From Clostridiisalibacter paucivorans DSM 22131 (GTDB lineage Bacteria > Bacillota > Clostridia > Tissierellales > Clostridiisalibacteraceae): a stretch of DNA of 64,000 nucleotides. The notes beneath the pieces were generated by a model that saw only the letters and a program-made list of their open reading frames with translations, ran no database searches and was not told where the DNA came from. Positions 63,698-64,000 of the stretch are shown here, piece after piece. Each line of letters opens with the position of its first letter. Within the stretch, counting starts at the first letter, position 1. Position numbers and translations under genes: made by a program. The stretch covers positions 62,001 through 126,000 of the forward strand of contig NZ_JHVL01000002.1 in NCBI RefSeq assembly GCF_000620125.1, given 5' to 3'.

Positions 63698-63873
63698 ATG
63701 TAAATAAACTCTTTATTTCTATATGGTCAAATCTTCAGAAATCTACAAAAGCTTTTTAAAGAGTTTTTATATACTGTCCATATAATTATATTACTAATAT
63801 CATTTTTGTTCAATATAGGCTAATTATATAGGTGATTTTTTAATACTTGCTATTAGAATGTATAATATTTTAT

Positions 63874-63900
63874 AAAAAATAAGGGCTTAACTGGCCCTTA
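63874..63900 (-). terminator. Terminator of the gene cut by the right edge
   Basis: The stem TAAGGGC / GCCCTTA (63880-63886 with 63894-63900) with T6 on the minus strand overlaps the TAA stop at 63898-63900. Confidence 0.8.
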
Positions 63901-64000
63901 AATTATATACATTCGTTTATGATATTTTTCAACTACACTTTTATACACTTCTATCATATTAGTACCTTTCAAAAACTTTAATTCATGAATTTTGCCTTTT
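63898..64000 (-). CDS. C-terminal end of an unidentified protein, cut by the window edge
   Basis: The minus strand is open from the right edge to a TAA at 63898-63900, giving 33 residues (KGKIHELKFLKGTNMIEVY, then SVVEKYHKRMYII). A strong terminator overlaps the stop codon, which supports a real gene end. The fragment is too short to assign a family; it looks like a basic helical tail. Confidence 0.5.
   Translation of the reverse strand, partial: KGKIHELKFLKGTNMIEVYKSVVEKYHKRMYII

Noticed and set aside
1-64000. CRISPR arrays, insertion sequences or prophage genes
   Set aside because: No regularly spaced repeats, transposase, integrase or phage structural genes were seen anywhere in the window.

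Overview
This 64 kb window is chromosomal DNA from a low-GC, Gram-positive, anaerobic and probably spore-forming bacterium of the class Clostridia or Tissierellia. The evidence is the AT-rich sequence, the complete Rnf complex, the rplU-prp-rpmA-spo0B-obg order, a SpoIVFA-like protein beside min/mre, an L27 with a cleavable N-terminal extension, and a full selenocysteine apparatus. Nearly all genes are on the minus strand. Plus-strand features are a cut gene at the left edge, a D,D-carboxypeptidase (16.7-18.0 kb) and a tRNA-Leu (63.5 kb). I see no insertion sequence, prophage or CRISPR array.

Layout. 0-5.2 kb: cupin-type regulator fragment, tandem P-loop ATPase, membrane pseudokinase-like protein, DUF1232, UspA-like protein and LarA-type racemase. 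5.4-9.2 kb: serA, the tRNA for selenocysteine with its own promoter, an AlkD-like protein, a lipid-binding-fold protein and a nitroreductase; two related palindromic repeats flank this stretch. 9.3-16.5 kb: a two-component system, then selB-selA-selD and a ComEA-like protein. SelD is itself a selenoprotein: its true N-terminus lies upstream of an in-frame UGA at codon 17. 18.1-24.3 kb: a YheO-like regulator, rsfS, yqeK, nadD, two small proteins, yhbY, obg, spo0B-like, rpmA, prp, rplU and its leader RNA. 24.3-38.7 kb: RNase G, a radical-SAM pair, spoIVFA-like, mgsA, minEDC, a very long PBP2, mreDCB, radC and maf, that is, cell shape and division genes.

38.7-49.7 kb is the energy and redox region. 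rnfCDGEAB encodes the ferredoxin:NAD+ oxidoreductase that exports ions. Its RnfG carries two flavin-binding domains in tandem. A strong promoter followed by a structured leader of about 120 nt with a terminator-like end precedes rnfC and looks like a riboswitch or attenuator. Directly upstream is a six-gene operon (DRTGG, ATPase, [FeFe]-hydrogenase-like, DRTGG, PHP, ATPase) that looks like a redox-signalling module. Its hydrogenase-like protein keeps the H-cluster cysteine ligands but has lost the proton-relay cysteine.

49.7-64 kb holds a SPOR-domain protein, dinB, an exported flavoprotein reductase, tRNA-Leu(GAG), a peptide-binding lipoprotein, nicotinate phosphoribosyltransferase, a lytic transglycosylase, coaE, polA, and an ECF sigma/anti-sigma/SIMPL operon with a recognisable ECF-type promoter. 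After tRNA-Leu(CAA), the 3' end of an unidentified gene is cut by the right edge.

The best candidates for undescribed biology are the rnf leader RNA, the hydrogenase-like signalling operon next to it, and the duplicated RnfG. All functional calls come from reading motifs and gene order; no database search was possible.
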